From positions 32,441 to 96,440 of the forward strand of contig JAPOQN010000020.1 in assembly GCA_026710655.1 (NCBI GenBank): a stretch of DNA of 64,000 nt. Direction: 5' to 3'. The translations under genes were made by a program, and so were the position numbers. The notes beneath the pieces are model-generated. The model was given only the letters and a program-made list of their open reading frames with translations. It made no database searches and was not told the origin of the DNA. Position 1 is the stretch's first letter. Each line of letters starts with the position of its first letter. Shown here one piece after another: positions 25,464 to 33,728 of this stretch. The DNA is from Chloroflexota bacterium (GTDB taxonomy: Bacteria > Chloroflexota > Dehalococcoidia > Tepidiformales > Tepidiformaceae).

Positions 25464-26254
25464 GCGCCAACGACGACCGCCCCGAGCTGCTTGGCACGCA
25501 GCTCTTCGACCTCACCGGCCGGGTCGCCATCATGACCGGCGCGGGACGCGGCCTCGGTCGCACGATGGCCCTGGCGCTGGCCGCCGCCGGCGCCGACCTT
25601 GCCCTCGCCAGCCGCACCAAGCCCGAGCTTGAGAGCCTCGTCGAAGAGATCAAGGCGCTCGGACGCCGCGCCATCGCCGTCCCCACCGACATCACCTCCC
25701 CGGAGGCCTGTGAGGCGCTGGTCGCGGCTGCCGTCGAACGGCTCGGCCGCCTCGACATCCTCGTCAACAACGCCGGCACGAACGTGCGCAAGTCCGCGCT
25801 CGAGATAACCCCCGACGAGTACGACTTCGTCATCCAGACCAACCTGAAGGGCTACTTCAACGGCGCCCGGGCCGCCGGGCGGCGCTTCGTCGAGCAGGGC
25901 TCGGGGAAGGTCATCAACATCTCCAGCATCCTCGGCAGCGTCGCCCTGCCCAACCAGGCCGCCTACGCCTCCTCCAAGGGCGCCATCGATCAGCTCACGA
26001 AGGTGCTCGCGATCGAGTGGGCGACCGCCAATGTCCAGGTGAACGGGCTCGCCCCGACCTACTTCGAGACCGACCTGACCCGACCCCTCTACGACGATCC
26101 CGAGCGCAAGGCCTTCATCGAAGAACGCACCCCGATGGGTCGCTGGGGACAGCCGCACGAGCTTGCCGGCGCGGTGATCTTCCTTGCCGGGGACGCCAGT
26201 AACTTCGTGACCGGTCAGACCATCCTCGTGGATGGCGGTTGGACCGCCTGGTAG
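25460..26254 (+). CDS. SDR family oxidoreductase
   Basis: This 264-residue short-chain dehydrogenase/reductase has the NAD(P)-binding GAGRGLGRTM loop, the NNAG motif, and the catalytic triad Ser in INISSILG with Tyr and Lys in AAYASSKGA. The closing VTGQTILVDGGWTAW is typical of the gluconate 5-dehydrogenase/2-deoxygluconate 3-dehydrogenase group, but substrate cannot be fixed. The ATG overlaps the ABC permease stop (ATGA), so it is translationally coupled to an exporter, an odd pairing that may mean both handle one metabolite. Confidence 0.92.
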   Translation: MSANDDRPELLGTQLFDLTGRVAIMTGAGRGLGRTMALALAAAGADLALASRTKPELESLVEEIKALGRRAIAVPTDITSPEACEALVAAAVERLGRLDILVNNAGTNVRKSALEITPDEYDFVIQTNLKGYFNGARAAGRRFVEQGSGKVINISSILGSVALPNQAAYASSKGAIDQLTKVLAIEWATANVQVNGLAPTYFETDLTRPLYDDPERKAFIEERTPMGRWGQPHELAGAVIFLAGDASNFVTGQTILVDGGWTAW

Positions 26255-26266
26255 CTGCCGGGCTCC

Positions 26267-26662
26267 CTACGAGCCGCCGATGGGCGGTTCCCAGAGCGTG
26301 AAGAAGTACCCGTCCGGCCCCATGATCTGGCAACTCCGCGCGGAACCGTCGTCATGCGGCTGCTGGATGCTGATGTAGCCCATCTCAACAGCCACCCGGT
26401 GCCGCGCGTCCACCCCCTCCACCCGCATCCGCACCTCCGCCCCGATGCCCCGCGCCGCCCCCTCGTTGGCGAGCGCCTCCCGCCACGGATGCCCGGGGTA
26501 CGACTCGTCCGAGTGCAGCTGGATCTCCGACCCGTCGAGCGTAAGCGCCGCGAATCCGGGGTGGCGCGTTCGCAGAGTGGCGCCCGCTACGTCGGTCAGG
26601 AACGTCGCGAAGCCGTCAAGGTCGGTCGCCCAGAGGACGAGGCTGAGGGCCCCCGGCGCCAT
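26267..26662 (-). CDS. VOC family protein
   Basis: This 131-residue protein has one glyoxalase/bleomycin-resistance-like domain: LSLVLWATDLDGFATFLTDVAGATL, FAALTLDGSEIQLHSDE, then GAEVRMRVEGVDARHRVAVEMGYISI and a closing IMGPDGYFFTLWEPP. It begins five bases after the DUF35 gene and is the last gene of the thiolase/DUF35/VOC operon, so it may act on a product of that pair (inference). No ribosome site is evident, which fits translational coupling. Confidence 0.82.
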   Translation of the reverse strand: MAPGALSLVLWATDLDGFATFLTDVAGATLRTRHPGFAALTLDGSEIQLHSDESYPGHPWREALANEGAARGIGAEVRMRVEGVDARHRVAVEMGYISIQQPHDDGSARSCQIMGPDGYFFTLWEPPIGGS

Positions 26663-26667
26663 CGCCG

Positions 26668-27081
26668 TCAGGCCACGGGCCGGAAGCGCGGGACGGGCGC
26701 GTCCCCCTCGCGTTCCCAGGCCACCTCCACGGGCATCCCCACGACGATGTCGTCGTTCTCCACGCCGACGATGTTGGCGGGCATGCGTGGCCCCTCGTCC
26801 AGCTCCACGACGGCGATGTTGTAGGGCAGGTCGGGCTCCCAGGCGGGGTGGTAGCGCTGGTGCATGACCGCGAACGTATAGACCGTGCCGCGACCGCTCA
26901 CCTCGTTCCACTCGAACCCCTCGCCCAGGCAGATAGGGCAGGTGGGGGAGGTGGGGAGGCGCATCTCGCCGCAGGCGGCGCAGGTGGCGAGCAGCAGGCG
27001 TCCTTCCTCGCCGGCGGCGAAGAACGGTTCCGTCAGCTCATCGGGCTGGGAGACGGGTTTCACGGGTGCGCTGTCGGCCAT
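26668..27081 (-). CDS. DUF35 Zn-ribbon/OB-fold acyl-CoA-associated protein
   Basis: This 137-residue protein has a rubredoxin-like zinc ribbon (Cys pairs in LATCAACGEMRLPTSPTCPICLGE, about residues 34-52) followed by an OB fold with RGTVYTFAVMHQRYHPAWEPDLPYNIAVVELDEGPRM. DUF35 proteins form complexes with thiolase-like partners and bind the CoA part of the substrate; in steroid side-chain degradation such pairs are aldolases. The thiolase-like gene lies immediately upstream (10-base gap), so the two very likely form a complex. Confidence 0.92.
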   Translation of the reverse strand: MADSAPVKPVSQPDELTEPFFAAGEEGRLLLATCAACGEMRLPTSPTCPICLGEGFEWNEVSGRGTVYTFAVMHQRYHPAWEPDLPYNIAVVELDEGPRMPANIVGVENDDIVVGMPVEVAWEREGDAPVPRFRPVA

Positions 27082-27091
27082 CTCGTGCGCC

Positions 27092-28282
27092 TCAGTTCTG
27101 GTGGGGGCTCAGGATGAGCGACGCGTGGTAGCTCAACGCCCCGCCGTTGCCCGTCGCGAGGATGAGGTCGTGCTTCTCGACCTGGCGCTCGCCGCCCTGC
27201 CCCCGTGTCTGGATGACGGCTTCGCTCAGGGGCGTCATGCCCCACATGTAGTACGCCGAGAGCTGCCCGCCGCCCGTATTCGTTGGCAGGGAACCCCCCG
27301 GACCGAGCTTGCCGTCCTCGACGAAGGCTCCGCCCTCGCCTTTCTTGCAGAAGCCGTAGTCCTCCAGCGTCACGAGCACGGTGTACGTGTAGCAGTCGTA
27401 CAACTCGCAGACGTCGATGTCTTCGGGTCCCACACCGGCCATGCGGAACACCGTCTCCGCGGCCAGTCGCGCGCCCGTCTCCGTCTCCGCCGAGTCGCCC
27501 GCGCGTCGCGCGTCGCCCGGATGGCCCTGGCCCATGCCCCACACCCACACTGGCGGCTGCGGCATCTCCTTCGCCTGGTCGGGCGGACTGACGATGACGG
27601 CCACCGCCCCGTTCGAGACGAGGCAGCAGTCGAGCAGGTGCAGGGGCTCCACGATCCAGCGCGAAGCGTGGTACTCCTCGATCGTGAGGGGATCCTGCAT
27701 CTTCGCCGCCGGGTTCATGGTCGCCCAGGCGCGCTCGGCGACGGCGATCGCGCCGAACTGGTCCTGGGTCGTGCCGTAGAGCGACATGTGGCGCTTGGCC
27801 GCGAGCGCGTAGGCGGTGTTCGCTCCGAAGTGGCCCGCGCCCGCCGAGAGGCCGAGGATGCCGCTTGGCCCCGCTCGCCGGCCCGCGTTGCCGTAGGCCG
27901 CTGCCGAGGAGCCACCCTGCTGGAGGGGCGCATCGGCGAACACGCAGACGACGTGCTTGGCCATGCCCGCGTCGATCGCCATCGTCGCGTACTGCACCAT
28001 CTGCGCCGCCGTCGATCCGGCTGCGTTCATGTGGTTCAGCAGGCGCAGATTGCCCATGCCGAGCACGTTCTGCAGCTGCAGGCTGACGCCCCCGCCGGAG
28101 AATCCGGTGATGCCGGCGTTGATCAGGAGACCGTCGATGTCGGACTTGTCGAGGCCCGCATCGGCGATGGCGAGGCGTACGGCATCGACCGCGAAATCGG
28201 TCGAGCTCTTCCCGTAGATGCGCCCCATGGGCGTAATGCCGAGGCCCGTGATGGCCGCGGCTCCGCGTAGTCGGTGTGCCAT
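27092..28282 (-). CDS. Thiolase-like (SCP-x/lipid-transfer type) protein without catalytic Cys
   Basis: This 396-residue protein has the thiolase fold of the SCP-x group. The family markers are ITGLGITPMGR at the start, YGTTQDQFGAIAVAERAWA, the NPAAKMQDPLT block and CELYDCYTYTVLVTLEDYGFCKKGEGGAF. At the place of the nucleophilic Cys the sequence is NAAGST (residues 86-91), so normal thiolysis is not possible. This fits Ltp2-like retro-aldolases, which use Tyr residues and need a DUF35 partner, which is the next gene. A role in breakdown of a branched or sterol-like acyl-CoA is inference. The start follows TAGAAT by seven bases. Confidence 0.9.
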   Translation of the reverse strand: MAHRLRGAAAITGLGITPMGRIYGKSSTDFAVDAVRLAIADAGLDKSDIDGLLINAGITGFSGGGVSLQLQNVLGMGNLRLLNHMNAAGSTAAQMVQYATMAIDAGMAKHVVCVFADAPLQQGGSSAAAYGNAGRRAGPSGILGLSAGAGHFGANTAYALAAKRHMSLYGTTQDQFGAIAVAERAWATMNPAAKMQDPLTIEEYHASRWIVEPLHLLDCCLVSNGAVAVIVSPPDQAKEMPQPPVWVWGMGQGHPGDARRAGDSAETETGARLAAETVFRMAGVGPEDIDVCELYDCYTYTVLVTLEDYGFCKKGEGGAFVEDGKLGPGGSLPTNTGGGQLSAYYMWGMTPLSEAVIQTRGQGGERQVEKHDLILATGNGGALSYHASLILSPHQN

Positions 28283-28289
28283 GGGCGGG

Positions 28290-28295
28290 ATTCTA
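28290..28295 (-). promoter_or_regulatory. -10 hexamer of the thiolase/DUF35/VOC operon (leaderless type)
   Basis: The minus strand reads TAGAAT, then seven bases, then the ATG at 28282, with no ribosome site. Confidence 0.55.
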
Positions 28296-28328
28296 GCGCA
28301 GGCGTTTGCGGGGTGCCCCCTGGCGCCG

Positions 28329-29054
28329 CTAGAAGCGGTACGTCTCGTAGTCCTTCGCCACGAACGTGCGCGACAGGTCCGTTTCCACGTCGGGCGTGAC
28401 GTGTGTCAGGACCAGCTTCGCGGACTCGGACAACGCCGCGTGCACCTCGGGGATGTCGTCCACCAGGTTCATGTGGACGGGTATGGGGATGTTCCGCGAA
28501 GCGCACTCGGAGATGAGCACGTCCGCACCCCGTGCCAGGTCGAGCACGCTGTCGCACAGGCGTGTGTCGCCGGTGTAGGCGAACTGTTCGCCGTCCAGCC
28601 GTGCGTGGTAGCCGAGGTTGAGAGAGAGCCGGTCGTCGTGCTCCACGGCCACCGCCTCGACCGTCAGGTCGCCCACCGTGGCCGAGTCGCCAGCGACGAG
28701 TTCGCGCCACTCGATCCCGAACTCGCTCTCGAACAGTCCCGGGTAGACCGTCTCGCCGATCTCGCGCGCAAGCCGCGCCGTCTCCGGCGGTCCCACAATC
28801 GTGACGGGCGTCTCGCGCCCCATGTGCTTCCAGTGGAGCAGTAGCGAGGACATCCCCAGGAAGTGGTCGCCGTGGTGGTGGCTCAGCACCACCGCCTCGA
28901 CCGCGTTCGGATCGACATCGACGCGGTGCAGCGCCATCAGCGCCTGCGGGGGCGCCTCGAAGAGGTAGCGCTGGTTCGCGAGGAATCCGTTCCAGCAGAG
29001 CCCGCCCGCCGCGAAGGCGTTGCCGGTGCCGATGAAGGTCAGGTCGAGCGACAT
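28329..29054 (-). CDS. MBL-fold metallohydrolase
   Basis: This 241-residue enzyme has the metallo-beta-lactamase fold in the RNase Z/phosphodiesterase-like branch. The zinc motif is SHHHGDHFLG, with later ligands in YTGDTRLCDS and the final VLTHVTPD. The opening LTFIGTGNAFAAGGLCWNGFL is typical of that branch. It could hydrolyse phosphodiesters or lactones. The ATG at 29054 is chosen because TAGGAT sits seven bases before it; the alternative ATG at 29063 would overlap that hexamer. It is divergent from argC. Confidence 0.85.
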   Translation of the reverse strand: MSLDLTFIGTGNAFAAGGLCWNGFLANQRYLFEAPPQALMALHRVDVDPNAVEAVVLSHHHGDHFLGMSSLLLHWKHMGRETPVTIVGPPETARLAREIGETVYPGLFESEFGIEWRELVAGDSATVGDLTVEAVAVEHDDRLSLNLGYHARLDGEQFAYTGDTRLCDSVLDLARGADVLISECASRNIPIPVHMNLVDDIPEVHAALSESAKLVLTHVTPDVETDLSRTFVAKDYETYRF

Positions 29055-29061
29055 GGCGGGC

Positions 29062-29067
29062 ATCCTA
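29062..29067 (-). promoter_or_regulatory. -10 hexamer of the MBL gene (leaderless type)
   Basis: The minus strand reads TAGGAT, seven bases before the ATG at 29054. It lies in the 70-base divergent region shared with argC. Confidence 0.5.
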
Positions 29068-29124
29068 TCGCGCCCGTGTGATGCGCGTTCGCGCGTGCCC
29101 GCGTGAGGCGAGAGAATTGCTGAC

Positions 29125-30150
29125 ATGACAGTTCGCGTCGGCATCATCAACGTCACCGGTTTTGCGGGGATGGAAGCGGCGCGTCTGCTCTGGAACCACC
29201 CCGAGGCCGAGCTCGTGGCCGCCACGGGACGCTCGCTCGCCGGCCAACAGCTCGGCGAGGCCTTCCCCCACCTCGCCGCCTATGCGGACTTCCCTATCAC
29301 GAGCGAGTTGGAAGCCGAGGTCGATGTCGTCTTCTCCGCCCTTCCCACGGGCGCGAGCGCCGAGGCCTGCGCCCCGCTCGTCGAGCAGGGTGTGCGCGTC
29401 ATCGACATCGCCGCCGACTTCCGCCTGCGCGAACCGGCTGCCTTCGCCCAGTGGTTCGGCAAGGACCACCCCGCTCCCGCCCTCCTCGACCGCGCCGTCT
29501 ACGGCCTCGCCGAGCTGCACGCCGGTGAGATTGCCAACGCGGACCTGGTCGCCAACCCCGGCTGCTACCCCGCCACCACCATCCTCGCCCTCGCCCCCGC
29601 CGTCGCGGCGGGACTGATCGAGCCCCGCGTCTTCGTCGATGCCAAGTCGGGCATCTCCGGCGCCGGCAGGGGCACGGGGGGCGGCTTCAGCTACAGCGAC
29701 GTCAACGAGGACGTCTCCGCCTACCGCATCGCCAACCACAACCACCAGCCCGAGATGGCGCAGGAGCTCTCGCGACTGCGCGAGGGCCCCGAGGTGGCCG
29801 TCACCTTCGTGCCCCACCTCGTCCCCATGACCCGCGGCATCCACTCGACCTGCTACGCCCCCCTCGCCGAGGACGTGTCGCAGTCCGAGGTCCTGGCCCT
29901 CTACCGCGACTTCTACGCGGATGCGCCGTTCACCTCCGTGACCGACGCGCCTCCCCACACCAAGCACACCTATGGCAGCAACGACTGTCTCGTGCATCCC
30001 ACCGTCGACGAACGCAACGGCGCGCTTGTGGCCGTGGGCGTGCTCGACAACCTCATGAAAGGAGCCGCCGGCAGCGCCATCGAGAACATGAACCTCATGT
30101 TCGGGCTGCCGCAGGCAGCGGGGCTCGATCGCCCCGCCCTCTACCCGTGA
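29125..30150 (+). CDS. argC: N-acetyl-gamma-glutamyl-phosphate reductase
   Basis: This 341-residue enzyme makes N-acetylglutamate semialdehyde from the phosphate using NADPH, step three of arginine synthesis. It shows the Rossmann start VGIINVTGFAGMEAARLL, the catalytic Cys147 in NPGCYPATT, KSGISGAGRG and the late His in FVPHLVPMTRGI. Length is normal. It overlaps argJ by four bases and opens the argC-argJ-argB run. The AGAATT-like region before ATG is not a clear promoter, and no ArgR-type operator was seen. Confidence 0.97.
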   Translation: MTVRVGIINVTGFAGMEAARLLWNHPEAELVAATGRSLAGQQLGEAFPHLAAYADFPITSELEAEVDVVFSALPTGASAEACAPLVEQGVRVIDIAADFRLREPAAFAQWFGKDHPAPALLDRAVYGLAELHAGEIANADLVANPGCYPATTILALAPAVAAGLIEPRVFVDAKSGISGAGRGTGGGFSYSDVNEDVSAYRIANHNHQPEMAQELSRLREGPEVAVTFVPHLVPMTRGIHSTCYAPLAEDVSQSEVLALYRDFYADAPFTSVTDAPPHTKHTYGSNDCLVHPTVDERNGALVAVGVLDNLMKGAAGSAIENMNLMFGLPQAAGLDRPALYP

Positions 30151-31346
30151 TCACGGCGTTCGACCCCACCGGCAGCGCCACCAGCCCCGTCGGGTACCGC
30201 GCCGGAGCCGCCTTTGCCGGCATCAAGACCTACGGCGAGGGCAAGCTCGACCTCGGCATCCTCCTCTCCGACCACCCCGCCGCTGCCGCGGGTGTCTTCA
30301 CCGTGACCCGCCTGCACGGCGCCGCCATCGACGTCGACCGCGAGCGGCTGGCGGGGGGCCAGGGCCGCGCCGTTGTCGTCAATAGCGGCAACGCCAACGA
30401 CAGCACCGGCGAACGCGGCATCCGCGACGCCTACCGGATGGCCGAGATCGCCGCGGAGAAGGTGGGTATTCCCGCCGAGGCCATGTTCGTCTGTCACACT
30501 GGCGTCATCGGGCACTACCTGCCCATGGACAAGATCGAGGCCGGCATCGAAACCGTGGAACTGTCCGCACGGTCCGGCCCCGAATTTGCCCGCGCCATCA
30601 TGACCACCGACCTCGTGCCCAAGCACTGCTCCGTGCGCTTCGGTCCGTACACCCTGGGAGGCTGCGCAAAGGGGTCGGGGATGATCCACCCCAATATGGC
30701 GACGATGCTCGCCTACCTCACCACCGACGCGCCCATCGACCAGGACACGCTTCAGACGGCCCTGACCGAGTCGGTGAATCGCAGCTTCAACCTCATCACC
30801 GTCGATGGCGACACCAGCCCCAGCGATACCGTCCTGCTCTTTGCCAACGGCGCCGCCGGCGGTGACCCGATCACCACCGATAGCGACAACTACGCGGACT
30901 TCCGCGAAGCCCTCGACACCGTCTGCATCTACCTGGCGAAGGCCATTGCCCGCGATGGCGAGGGCGCGACGCGGCTCATCGAGGTCACCGTCAGCGGCGC
31001 TGCCAGCGATGCCGACGCCCGCCGCCTCGTGCGCGACATCGGCACCTCCCCCCTGGTCAAGACAGCCGTTCACGGCGCCGACCCAAACTGGGGACGCATC
31101 GTCGGCGTCATTGGGCGTTCCGAGGTCGCGATCATGGAGGAGGAGGTCACGGTCTCCGTCTGTGGCCACCGCCTCTTTGAGCGCACCGTGCCCATCCCCT
31201 ACGAAGAGGCGGAAGTCTCCCGCGCCATGTCCGGCGACGAGGTCACGATCGATGTGTCACTCGGCGCGGGCAGTGCGAGCGCCACCGGCTGGACCTGCGA
31301 CCTGACCGCCGAGTACATCCGCATCAACGCCGACTACACGACGTGA
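30147..31346 (+). CDS. argJ: Glutamate N-acetyltransferase / ornithine acetyltransferase
   Basis: This 399-residue enzyme moves the acetyl group from N-acetylornithine to glutamate, so the pathway is the acetyl-cycling kind. The precursor cuts itself at the conserved site before Thr186 in IHPNMATMLAYLTTDA to form the active alpha/beta enzyme. Other markers are GYRAGAAFAGIK, VVNSGNANDSTGERG and VKTAVHGADPNWGRI. GTG is the start and overlaps argC by four bases; the end overlaps argB by four bases. Mono- or bifunctionality cannot be told from sequence. Confidence 0.97.
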   Translation: MITAFDPTGSATSPVGYRAGAAFAGIKTYGEGKLDLGILLSDHPAAAAGVFTVTRLHGAAIDVDRERLAGGQGRAVVVNSGNANDSTGERGIRDAYRMAEIAAEKVGIPAEAMFVCHTGVIGHYLPMDKIEAGIETVELSARSGPEFARAIMTTDLVPKHCSVRFGPYTLGGCAKGSGMIHPNMATMLAYLTTDAPIDQDTLQTALTESVNRSFNLITVDGDTSPSDTVLLFANGAAGGDPITTDSDNYADFREALDTVCIYLAKAIARDGEGATRLIEVTVSGAASDADARRLVRDIGTSPLVKTAVHGADPNWGRIVGVIGRSEVAIMEEEVTVSVCGHRLFERTVPIPYEEAEVSRAMSGDEVTIDVSLGAGSASATGWTCDLTAEYIRINADYTT

Positions 31347-32122
31347 GCGAGGCGCAGCCCCTCGTTATCAAGGTGGGTGGCAGCACCCTCGGAGCCGCCG
31401 ACACGACCTTCCGCGACATCGCCGCTCTCGACCGCGAGGGCGCCAACCCCATCGTCGTCCACGGCGGCGGCGCCGAGGCCAGCCGCTGGCTCGACGCCAT
31501 GGGTATCGAGAGCCGCTTTATCGACGGTCTGCGCGCTACCGATGAGCGGGCCCTGCCGGTAATCGTGGCCGTCTTCGCCGGCCTTGTGAACAAGCGCATC
31601 GTCGCCGCCTTGAACGCCGCCGGCGTCCGCGCCGCCGGCCTCTCCGGCGCCGATGGCCGCACGCTCGAGTGCGAGCAGCGCCGGCCCGAACTGGGCTTCG
31701 TGGGCACGCCCGTCGATGCTCATCCGGAGGCGGTGCTCGCACTGCGCGATGCGGGTCTCGTGCCCGTTATCAGCCCGGTCGGCTTCGTTCCCGGCGAGGA
31801 CGCCGACCAGCTCGTGAACGTCAACGCCGACGAGGCCGCCGGCTGGATCGCCCGTGCCGTCGACGCGCGCGAGCTCGTGTTCCTGACCGACGTCGAGGGG
31901 GTGCGCGGCGAGGACGGCGCCGTTGTCCCCGAGCTTGATGCCGCCGCCCTGCGCGCCCTGCGCGATCTTGGGGTCATCGCCGGCGGCATGATCCCGAAGA
32001 CGGACGCCTGCCTCCTCGCCGCCGGCCTCGGCGTCCCCAGCCACATCATCGACGGACGCGTGCCCGGCGCTCTCCTCGACCGCGAGGGGCGCGGCACGAT
32101 CTTCCCGCCAACCGCCCCATAG
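31343..32122 (+). CDS. argB: Acetylglutamate kinase
   Basis: This 259-residue enzyme phosphorylates N-acetylglutamate with ATP, step two of arginine synthesis. It has the opening VIKVGGSTLGA, the VHGGGAEASRWL block, GLSGADGRTLEC, and the DVEGVRGEDGAVVPELD/GGMIPKTDACLLAAGLGV segments of the amino-acid kinase fold. There is no amino-terminal extension of the arginine-inhibited hexameric type, so feedback inhibition is less likely. GTG start overlaps the argJ stop. Confidence 0.96.
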   Translation: MSEAQPLVIKVGGSTLGAADTTFRDIAALDREGANPIVVHGGGAEASRWLDAMGIESRFIDGLRATDERALPVIVAVFAGLVNKRIVAALNAAGVRAAGLSGADGRTLECEQRRPELGFVGTPVDAHPEAVLALRDAGLVPVISPVGFVPGEDADQLVNVNADEAAGWIARAVDARELVFLTDVEGVRGEDGAVVPELDAAALRALRDLGVIAGGMIPKTDACLLAAGLGVPSHIIDGRVPGALLDREGRGTIFPPTAP

Positions 32123-32148
32123 CCGCAGGCCCGTACAGGACCGCGGCG

Positions 32149-32154
32149 TACAAT
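32149..32154 (+). promoter_or_regulatory. Probable internal promoter before argD
   Basis: TACAAT, one mismatch from the -10 consensus, lies in the 77-base gap between argB and argD. The transcript would have a leader of about 40 bases with an AGGAG ribosome site. No TTGACA-like -35 was found. Confidence 0.45.
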
Positions 32155-32199
32155 CGCCGTCCCGAACCCAGCCAAACCCCTGACAGGAGCCGAACCGCC

Positions 32200-33390
32200 A
32201 TGAGCGAGTGGATCGAACGCGAGAGCAAGTACCTCTTCCAGAACTACGGCCGCCAACCCATCGTGCTCGAGCGCGGCGAGGGCTCGCGCGTCTGGGACAG
32301 CGAAGGGAACGAGTACCTCGACTTCGTCGGCGGCCTCGCTGTCACGTCGCTGGGCCACTCCCACCCCGCCGTCAGCGCCGCCGCCGCCGCCCAGGCGGAG
32401 CGCCTCATCCACGTCTCCAACCTCTACTACACGACCCCCATGATCGAACTGGCCGAGTTGCTCGTCGAGAACTCCCCCCTCGACCGCGTCTTCTTCTGCA
32501 ACTCGGGCGCGGAAGCGATCGAGGCCGCCATCAAGATTGCGCGCCGCTACGGGCACGACGAGCGCGGCGGCGCCCACGGCATCATCGCCATGAATGACGG
32601 GTTCCACGGACGCAGCCTCGGCGCCCTCGCCGCCACGGGCACTGCTCGCTACCGGGAACCGTTCGAGCCCATGCCCGGCGGCTTCACCCACGTTCCCTGG
32701 AACGACCTCGATGCCCTCCGCGCCGCCACCGACGACAACACCGTGGCCGTCCTCATGGAGCCCATCCAGGGTGAGGGTGGCGTGAACGTCCCCGGTCCCG
32801 GCTACCTGCAGGGTGTCCGCGACTGGTGCGACGAGAACGGCCTCCTCCTCATCCTCGACGAGATCCAGTCCGGAATCGGGCGCACGGGCACCTTCTGGGC
32901 GCATGAGCAGGACGGCATTGAGCCCGACATCATGTGCGCCGCCAAGGGCCTCGCGGGCGGACTGCCAATCGGCGCCGTCCTGGCTCGCGAGGAGCTCGCC
33001 GGCCACCTCGTCCCTGGGGACCACGGCACAACATTCGGCGCGAACCCCGTTGCGACCGCCGCCGGAGTCGCCGTGCTGCGCCACATCTTCGAGAACGACG
33101 TGCTCGCCGCCGCCCGCCGCGCCTCCGACCGGCTCGTCGCACGCCTCCACGCGCTGGAGGACAGCCTCCCGGCCGTCACCGAGGTGCGTGGCCGCGGCCT
33201 CCTCCTCGCCGTCAGTCTGTCCAGCGAGGCCGCCGCCGGCGTCGTCACGCTGTGCCGCGAGCGCGGCCTGCTCGTGAACAACGTGCGCCCCGACCGCATC
33301 CGCCTGATGCCCGCCCTCATCGTTGAGGACGACGAGATCGACCGTGCCTGCGACATCCTCGAGGAGGCAATCCAGTTAGCGACCTCGTAA
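32200..33390 (+). CDS. argD: Acetylornithine aminotransferase
   Basis: This 396-residue class III aminotransferase converts N-acetylglutamate semialdehyde to N-acetylornithine. Landmarks are VWDSEGNEYLDFVGGLAVTSLGHSHP, NSGAEAIEAAIKIARRYG, GFHGRSLGALAATG, MEPIQGEGGV, LDEIQSGIGRTG and the PLP Lys249 in AAKGLAGGLPIGAV. Length is typical. Its 3' end runs into a small membrane protein gene in another frame, whose expected start lies just before the argD stop. Confidence 0.95.
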   Translation: MSEWIERESKYLFQNYGRQPIVLERGEGSRVWDSEGNEYLDFVGGLAVTSLGHSHPAVSAAAAAQAERLIHVSNLYYTTPMIELAELLVENSPLDRVFFCNSGAEAIEAAIKIARRYGHDERGGAHGIIAMNDGFHGRSLGALAATGTARYREPFEPMPGGFTHVPWNDLDALRAATDDNTVAVLMEPIQGEGGVNVPGPGYLQGVRDWCDENGLLLILDEIQSGIGRTGTFWAHEQDGIEPDIMCAAKGLAGGLPIGAVLAREELAGHLVPGDHGTTFGANPVATAAGVAVLRHIFENDVLAAARRASDRLVARLHALEDSLPAVTEVRGRGLLLAVSLSSEAAAGVVTLCRERGLLVNNVRPDRIRLMPALIVEDDEIDRACDILEEAIQLATS

Positions 33391-33446
33391 CAGGTCTCCT
33401 GCTCGCGCTGGGCACGCTCGCGGCGATCGCTGTCGCGGGGGTCGGT

Positions 33447-33668
33447 TTGCGCCTGCTGCTCGACGCGCGAGCCGCCGATGCCGCCATCGCCCCGCCCGCC
33501 ACCCTCGTCCTCGGGAGCGTAGCGGCGGGAGCTATTGGCCTCGCCTTCACCCCCTTCGCTCTCGCGGGAGTGCTCCCGACGGCCCTCGGCGTGGTCGTGT
33601 TCGTGCTCCTCGTGGTCGCGCTCGTGAGCACGCTCGGGGCCTGGACGGTGCTTCGCCGGGTGGCCTGA
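33447..33668 (+). CDS. Small membrane protein between argD and argG
   Basis: From the first usual start (TTG) this is 73 residues with two membrane helices. The same frame stays open upstream to about 33327 and encodes a third hydrophobic helix (LVTGLLLALGTLAAIAVAGVG) that clearly belongs to the protein. The natural start would be the codon at 33375, seven bases after GGAGG, but it reads GTT AGC instead of the GTG AGC start used elsewhere here. So the full protein is probably 97 residues with an altered start codon. The family is not recognised. It sits inside the arginine cluster and may be co-transcribed. Confidence 0.6.
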   Translation: MRLLLDARAADAAIAPPATLVLGSVAAGAIGLAFTPFALAGVLPTALGVVVFVLLVVALVSTLGAWTVLRRVA

Positions 33669-33728
33669 CTGCCGCGCGAGCGGCGAGCGCGCTACGCTTT
33701 GGGGGACTAGACCGAAAGGCAGGCCCGC

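Noticed and set aside
29064..29124. ArgR operator in the argC upstream region
   Set aside because: No pair of TNTGAATWWWWATTCANW-like palindromes is visible in the 70-base divergent region.
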